From: Ottelia alismoides
Taxonomy: Eukaryota > Streptophyta > Magnoliopsida > Alismatales > Hydrocharitaceae
Assembly: GCA_037367405.1 (NCBI GenBank)
Contig: JAZKJV010003379.1
Coordinates: 248,001 to 312,000, forward strand
DNA: 64,000 nt
Direction of reading: 5' to 3'
Numbering within the stretch: the stretch's first letter is position 1; every line of letters begins with the position of its first letter. This document shows positions 57,699 to 64,000 of the stretch, in pieces. The notes under the pieces were generated by a model that searched no databases, was not told the origin of the DNA, and saw only the letters and a program-made list of their open reading frames with translations. Position numbers and translations under genes: made by a program.

Positions 57699-60600
57699 AT
57701 GTCAGACACCAAGGTCGACTCCAAAGTGGACATCTCATCCTCGGGCGCCTTCAAAGGTCCGGCACCCATTGTCAATATGGATGAGACTAATTATGAATTA
57801 TGGATTATGCAATTCATGAGCCTAATACAGTGTAATAACAAGAAGCACATTCTGATGTAGGATGGACAAGCCGACAAGACTGAAATTAATGCCCTATGAG
57901 AGGTATATGACGCATATGCACGTGTCTGGCTGTCGGGACGGTGTCCATGAAGATAGCCAATGATATTCTGAGTCAACCCACAATGAAGGTGATGTGGGAC
58001 ATCCTCGCTGCTACTTACTCGCAGGTGAAGAATGAGTCGAAGATACTGCAACTTGAACACGATATCTTCACATCTAAGCAGAATGGACGCCCTCTTCATA
58101 CCCTTTACACTTCTCTCAGAGTTATGTTTCAGAAGCTTCATGGTTTCATTCCCTTGACTGCTTCGCCAGAATAGCTCAAGGCTTACATAGATTCGGTGAT
58201 GGCTAGAGTCTTTCTAGCAGCTCTTGATCTTGGATATGATGCAGCTCGATCACATATCCTTACTGATGCAACAATACCTCCAATGGAGGAGGCATGCCAC
58301 TGATTGAGTAGGCTCCTTATAGCATATGGTGGTGTTACTCAATAGTCATAGACCTCCTCGGCTATGGCCACATCTCATGGTAGAGGGAGTTCTACACAGT
58401 ACCGAGGGCGTGGTACCCATGGTAGGGGAGGGGGTAGTCGACCCCGTCAATCTTGCACTTACTGCCACTTGCCAGGTCATTCTGAGGATACATGTTACTC
58501 CAAGTATGGTTTTCCTGCTTCAGCTTGTGTTGCAGAGCAGACTCAACCAGCTAGTGGTCCTCCTCTTGCATCTGATCAAAGGTTTGATGAGCTTGTGGCA
58601 CGACTGAGAGAGATTATGCCTGCACCTGGGTCGCCTACAGCTCCTTTAGTGTCTTCAGAGGTAGTTGCGTCAGCATCTGCCACCACGTCAAGTACTGCTT
58701 GTGCATTTACTAGTTGTTACAGAACAGATTTGTCAGTATGGATTATGGAATCAGGAGCTTCCCACCACCTTTGTGGTGATCGAGGGAAATTTAGTGCATA
58801 CATATCGATTCCCCCAGACAGATCTATAGTGATAGCAGATATGACCCACTCTCCTATTACCGGACATGAGGAGGTTCAGTTGACTTCAGTGATGAGTCTA
58901 CATAATGTTCTTCATGCTATTGATTTTTCTATGAATTTATTGTCTATTAGTCAAATCACCAAAGACTTACATTGTCGTGCCATATTTGATCCGTCTTCTT
59001 TTGTGTTTCAGGACATTCTTACAGGCATGGTGGTTGGATCTGGCCGTGAGCAAGGAGGCCTCTATAGACTGGTTCAATCCTCATATGTTGGTGCTTCGGC
59101 CATTCGCATCGGATCAGTCTCTCCTTATGTGTGGTACCTCCGGTTTGATCGCCTTCCTTTGCAGAAGTTGTGTCACGTCCTTCCTCAGATTTCTCCTCGC
59201 TCTACCCTCCAGTGCAAGGCTTGTCAGCTTGGGAAGCACCACCAGTCTACTTTTTAGACTCGTCATGGTTGTAGTAATCATAGTATTTTTGAGTTGATCC
59301 ATCTTATATTTGGGGTCCGAGTTGTGTCCCAAGTCATCATGGACACATATTTTATCTTGTTGCAATTAACAATTTTCCAGACTATCTTGGGTATTTCTAC
59401 TTAAAAATAAGTCTGATGCTGGTCATGTTATTTAGTCCTTTATTAATAAAATAAAGAATGTTTTTTCTACTAATGTCAAGTACTTCGTTCTGACAATGTC
59501 TTAGAATTTTGTAGTTTACAACTTTCACAGTTGTTCAGAACTTTTAGTATTTTTCACCAGACTTCATATTCGTATACGTCCCAACAAAATGGGGTGGCTG
59601 AATGGAAACATCGTCACCTTTTGGATGTCACAAGAACCCTCTTAATTCAGAGCCGTGCTCCTCATTCCTATTGGGGAGACGTGGTTCTAAATGCTTGCTA
59701 CCTGGTGAATCGCATGCCCTCGTTTGTGGTAGGAGAGAAGATTTCGTTTTATTGCATTTCCTCAGAAGGATCTTTTCTCCCCTCACTCGTGTTTTTGGGT
59801 CAGTTGCCCATGTTCATCATATGTCTCCTGGCCATGACAAGCCCTCTCTCAGAACTGTCAAGTGTGTCTTTGTAGGGGTATTCCAGGACTCAAAAGGGAC
59901 ACTGTTGTTTTGATCCTGTTCGACAGAAATATTATGTAAGCGTGGATGTCACTTTCGTTAAGTCTATTATGTTTCTCTCTCCTACATATGATAGGTTGCT
60001 TCCTTCGGAGTCTGGAGAAGAGGTATACATGCCTCTTTCTCCAATTTCGTCTACCACGCCCATGACTCCTACACCTCTCACTCCTTCACCACCACCCTCC
60101 TCCACCGCATCCACCGGCAACCTCTATCTTTTTGCCACAGGTTTATACACGAAGACCTCGTGCTCATGAGCCTCTTCCATCATCCAGCACACCCCATGTA
60201 TGTTCTGAGCACATATGTTCTATTGACACTGGTGATTTGCACTTACAGTAGGATGAACATGTGGTTACAGATGTTCCTGTCTCGGTCATTGAGGCGACTG
60301 AGGACCTTGATGTGCCCATTGCTTTACGGAAGTAGAGACATACTTGTGTTACGTACCCTCTTGCTTCCCATGTTTCTCTTGCAAGTCTCTCAGGGGAGTT
60401 TCAGAGGTTTGTTGTTGGACTATCTGTCGTGGATATACCACAAACATATGAGGAGGCATTATCGATTAGTCAGTGACATCTTGCTATGGAGGAAGAGATG
60501 GTTGTGTTACAATTTCGTGGCACGTGTAGTATTGTTCCTGCTCCACTTGGTGTATCTGTTATGGGAAGCAAGTGGGTGTTTACAATGAAACACTGTGCAT

Positions 60601-60930
60601 ATGGCACTGTGGATAGATACAAGGCAATACTTGTTGCTCGTGGGTTCATCCAAACATATGGGGTGGACTATCAGGATACGTTTTCTCCTATCGCTCAACA
60701 CTCTACATTGAGGATTCTTATTTCTGTTGCTGTGATACGTGATTGTCCCCTCTTTCAGTTATATGTCAAGAATGCCTTCTTGTTTGGTGACTTGCAGGAG
60801 GAAGTCTACACGCAGCAACCACCAGGTTTTGCTGCTGAGGGGGAGTCTCATATGGTTTGTAGACTTCACAAGGCTATCTATGATCTTAAGCATAGTTCGA
60901 GGGCTTGGTTTTAGAAGCTCTCTGACTTTG
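57699..60930 (+). pseudogene. copia-6 gag-pol pseudogene
   Basis: Gag begins at ATG 57699 (MSDTKVDSKVDISSSGAFKG) and contains TAG stops at about 57858. A zinc knuckle CTYCHLPGHSEDTC is near 58455. Protease reads IMESGASHHLCGD near 58742, with Glu where the family has the catalytic Asp, so the protease would be inactive even if translated. GAG-pre-integrase (CKACQLGKHH near 59210) and integrase (SQQNGVAEWKHRH near 59580) follow. Reverse transcriptase starts about 60486 ([36 protein letters not shown]) and ends before the YVDD motif. Confidence 0.8.
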
Positions 60931-60934
60931 CTTA

Positions 60935-61140
60935 AGACCACATATAGCCTTGTGAAGTCGTCTACCTCAATAGCAAAACCTGGTGGCTGCTGCATGTAAA
61001 CTCCTCCTGCAAGTCACCATACAAGTCACTATACAAGAAGGCATTCTTGAAATCTAACTGAAAGAGAGGCCAATCATGTATCACAACAAAAGAAATAAGA
61101 ATCCTCGTTGTAAAATGCCGAGCAACAGGAGAAATCACTT
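60935..61140 (-). pseudogene. Inverted copia reverse-transcriptase fragment
   Basis: On the minus strand it reads STTRILISF-like text, DWPLFQLDFKNAFLYSDL, GDLQEE and CSSHQVLLL, the same RT region as 60700-60930 on the plus strand. The two form an inverted repeat with almost no loop. It also has a small GGTGACTTG duplication. Confidence 0.75.
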
Positions 61141-62591
61141 TTGATTTCCAATAAGAGGATGGTATATTTTGGGTAAACACATTCTTATGATTCGTGACCA
61201 TGGGTATTCTCAATAAAAAAAGAAAAGAAAACCACGTATAAGTACATTGATGCATGTATCTTGCATAAGATAGATGATGTATGTGACGGCAGATGGCGTC
61301 ATTTGATAAGGTTGAATTAGAGGGGGGCTTCCGATTGTAATGTTTTTTCGACTCAGTAAAACAAACACCACTTCAAAACAAACACCATTGTATCCATGGA
61401 ATACAAGTTCAGCATAAAGATACAAATGGAAATTATATGTAGAATCAGAATACACATCAATTTAAATGGGTTTTCTGAATGCTTGGGTGAACTTTCCATG
61501 AATGTGAGAATAGCGGTGGGAATGTGATTATTTGAAATTGATGGGGTATCATTGTATCGGTAGGGGCTTCGATTGTATAATATGCCTTTTTAAGTGTTAG
61601 CTAATGGTATGAATGGAGCAGCTGAGACACGCCTTTGTTCCACCATATTTTTTCTGAATATGAGTCATCAGTTGTACAGCGGCAAGGTATGTGAAGATGA
61701 TATCTGCAGCATAAGTGCAATTGTTAATATCAGTACGTGTGGATGCGCCAGGAAGGTTCGAATCTACAATGATATCATCGATGAATAAAGTTGATCTAAC
61801 ATATAGAAGATAAAATGAGGCGTGAGGTGGTTTGGATTCTTGTAGATGATAGTAATGTCTTTTTTTGGATGAATGCGTGGAAAAGTGGATGGCAGACCTC
61901 ATGGAAAAGGGAAGACGAGGAACTTCTAAGATGAATATATCAATTCAGAACCCTTTATATTGTGACGTGGTTACGATTATACAACACGATTAAAATAATT
62001 CCAAGGTAAACTATGATTAGAATATTTAATAAATAGTTGGATTGCGAACTTTACTACCTGAAGGCATCCATATGGGCGTCGTTTCAGGACAGCAAAAGAG
62101 CCTAGTAATGTAATTGATCTCGTTTCAGGTATTGCTGGATGCAGTCATTTTATTGCAATTTGCGGCCATGTTTAACACTTAATTCACCAATGGCATCGCA
62201 AGTTGAGCTATTCCTATGCTAATGTTGTACCATTGTACTGCCAGACAAGCACTGATTTTAAGTGTGAAGAAATGCCCAGATGTTCTTTTCATAATCTCTG
62301 AGGAGTCGATTAGAAATAAGAATTCAAATGAAACTGTACAGTCTTTCTATACAGCGAGAAGATTCTTGGTCCTTTCTACATAGCTGGAAGATTCTTAGTA
62401 AAATATAAACGTTTACTCGAACCATTGTAAATGGGCATATGGGTGTGAGATCTTACTTAAAATAAAGAATTTCTTTACAACTGCAGAAAAGTTGTGGATG
62501 AAATTTGATTCTTAAAATTTCCCGTCTTTTCTGACGTGGAATTGGGCTAGACCTATAATTTGCCTATCAATTGACTTCTCAGTTCTTAATG
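61141..62591. other. Unassigned AT-rich spacer
   Basis: Only short frames; no recognised domain, RNA gene or terminal repeats. Confidence 0.45.
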
Positions 62592-63040
62592 GTAGTAATG
62601 ATGTCATTTTATGATTGCACATCAATCTCGATCATTTCTGTAGATGATTTCAATTAGATTTTGTGTCCCTGAATGCATATTTGATAATTAGCCGAAACAC
62701 GCATTTTCCCCCCTGCGTACACTTATTTAACATCATAATAAAATATATCCAGAAAGGCATTTCCTACTAGCATAGAACTTGGTAAGTGTGAAAGGATGGA
62801 GTTAAACTACTGTATAACACATGAGATTCCATTCGAACCTTCCTCTTTATGCATGCAATTATGATTTTCTTTGTGTGTGTATATATATTCATTTTGATGG
62901 AGAAAATTGTTTTTTGTATTGCTTGTGATCTTTTTCAGTAGGCATTGACCCCTCCATGTGCATAGCAAAGGTAAGCAATTATTTTCTAGGTGGCATTTGT
63001 TAATAATTCTTTTTTCTGTGCCTTTATGCGGGTTATATAA
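62592..63040. repeat. Second copy of the segment at 49545-49962
   Basis: Matches in order: TGATGTCATTTTATGATTGCACA, CTGTAGATGATTTCAATTAGATTTT, TGATAATTAGC, AATAAAATATATCCAGAAAGGC, CTTGTGATCTTTTTCAGTAGGCATTG and CAATTATTTTCTAGGTGGCATTTGTTA. It lacks the LINE tail and copia-5 insertions, but has extra sequence (62800-62925). Confidence 0.7.
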
Positions 63041-63043
63041 ATC

Positions 63044-63715
63044 GTGTACTTACGCGAATTCCTGATTGCTGACGTTGGTTATCTTTGTAAAGTTATTTTT
63101 TATACTAAAATGAAAAGGCAGTTCTTCTCTTCCTCTGAGCTTTTAGTAGAAAATGGACATGTTCCGCTATCCTTTCAAAGGACAAGTTGTGCAGAGCACT
63201 TTTTGCCTACCAGTTCTTTTTCTAATAGCACATGTTATAAGCGTGCTAGATTTGATCTATCTACCTACTGCCCTCCCCCCACCCATTGTCACTTGTTTAT
63301 CATTTCTTCTGTCATTAAAAGCTCTTCCTTTTGGGTAAACTCTTTAGTGGAGGATTTCAGGAGGAGAACACCAAATATTTTAATTGCCACTAGGAATAGG
63401 AGCCAACCCCACAGGTTCTATTATCACTGGGTCAAGATGCCATTTCCTCTCTCCACCAATCACAGCTGTCGAGGTGATGGGAGAGTAGGTCAGAGAGACT
63501 GTTGATCAAGCAGAAAACCTTCTAGTGTTTGTATCCCGGGCTCATATCCCTGGATCGTTATCAAGGAAAACTGATCTAGACAATATGCTGGATTTGAACT
63601 CAAATATAATTCCTCGACAACCACCCAAAATGCTTAAGCTTAAGTTGTCAAATAGTAATCCTCCACTCTATTATATATTCTCACATTATGTGAGTTTCCG
63701 AGAATATGTTTGAAT
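63044..63715 (+). other. Unidentified open frames, possible exon remnants
   Basis: A 153-codon frame (63044-63505) and a 62-codon frame (63525-63713, ending SFREYV) lie close together. Neither shows a domain I recognise. The text between (CACCAATCACAG then an open stretch) could be an intron-exon boundary. Codon use is not distinctive, so a protein gene is unproven. Confidence 0.25.
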
Positions 63716-63799
63716 TGGAGTGTTATTGTACTTCATTGATTGGATACACGGAATATGATATTCTTAAAAAAAGATTATGCATGGAGCAACGCAGGTCCT

Positions 63800-64000
63800 C
63801 CCTACAGTCATTGCATAGTAGCACTTGCCTCCGGCTCTTTCTGGCTCGTTGCTCCTGCACCATTGTCAGAATGGCTGCATACATGAGGCGCAAGTATCTC
63901 CCCTCCGGCTCTTTCTGGCTCGTTGCTCCTGCACCATCTCATTCCCGTGTTTGGCGTGCAATTCTCGGCCGCAGATGCTATCTTAGAGATGCTACTACCG
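63800..64000 (+). pseudogene. LINE fragment running off the window, with internal duplication
   Basis: The frame MAAYMRRKYLPSGSFW...PSHSRVWRAILGRR matches the segment between reverse transcriptase and zinc-binding region of plant LINEs. The text CTCCGGCTCTTTCTGGCTCG...CACCAT occurs twice (about 63831 and 63905), a duplication of about 73 bp. Confidence 0.6.

Larger units (their letters stand above)
57112..60934 (+). mobile_element. copia-6: 3'-truncated Ty1/copia element
   Basis: A 5' LTR (about 57112-57262, starting TATTGAGATAG for the family's TGTTGAGATA, ending TTTCCTCA) is followed by the primer-binding site TGGTATTAGAGC (57263). Gag-pol proceeds to the middle of reverse transcriptase and stops at about 60934, where an inverted copy of the same RT region begins. 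No 3' LTR. Confidence 0.8.

Overview
This window looks like heterochromatic or intergenic DNA of a flowering plant nuclear genome; I cannot name the species. The reasons are: LTR retrotransposons whose primer-binding sites read TGGTATCAGAGC (complementary to the 3' end of initiator tRNA-Met), plant Ty1/copia gag-pol domains, a PPR-DYW gene (a land-plant RNA-editing family), CACTA and hAT DNA transposons, tRNA-derived SINEs, a TRIM element, and a decayed plant-mitochondrial-type tRNA. I see no intact host gene. The only recognisable host gene is a broken PPR-DYW pseudogene at about 8.4-10.4 kb.

Layout. (1) 1-8.1 kb: a decayed LINE reverse transcriptase, cut by a 5.3-kb CACTA element (2590-7882, target duplication GAA) and by a short SINE (7944-8046). 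(2) 8.4-10.4 kb: the PPR-DYW pseudogene. (3) 11.0-13.7 kb: a LINE piece, a SINE piece, a mitochondrial-type insertion with a tRNA-Ile(CAU) relic, and a hAT element (12515-13673). (4) 14.8-19.3 kb: truncated copia-1 joined to a LINE fragment. (5) 19.76-34.08 kb: copia-2, a 14.3-kb nest holding hAT-B, hAT-C (itself holding the gene-less LTR element LARD-1) and a 3.6-kb TG...CA element. (6) 36.3-38.9 kb: LARD-2, sister of LARD-1 in opposite orientation. (7) 39.08-49.06 kb: copia-3 (minus strand) split by copia-4 (minus strand). (8) 49.96-57.1 kb: copia-5, carrying hAT-D, which carries a SINE, which carries a TRIM, and then a LINE fragment. (9) 57.1-61.1 kb: truncated copia-6 ending in an inverted copy of its own reverse-transcriptase region. 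(10) 61.1-64 kb: mostly unassigned, with a second copy of the segment flanking copia-5 and a LINE fragment at the right edge.

Most nested boundaries were read directly from target-site duplications and terminal repeats. In several cases (CACTA in LINE, hAT-B in gag, the 3.6-kb element in pol) removing the insert plus one duplication rejoins the host reading frame. LTR divergence counted by eye follows the nesting order: LARDs about 1%, copia-4 about 6%, copia-3 about 10%, copia-2 higher. The most distinctive material is the hAT group with arrays of short palindromes at the ends, an exon-like open segment inside hAT-B, the paired young LARDs with a conserved LTR hairpin and a chimeric 3' end, and a SINE whose 3' tail resembles the 3' end of the local LINE. 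No CRISPR, operon or bacterial feature is present.
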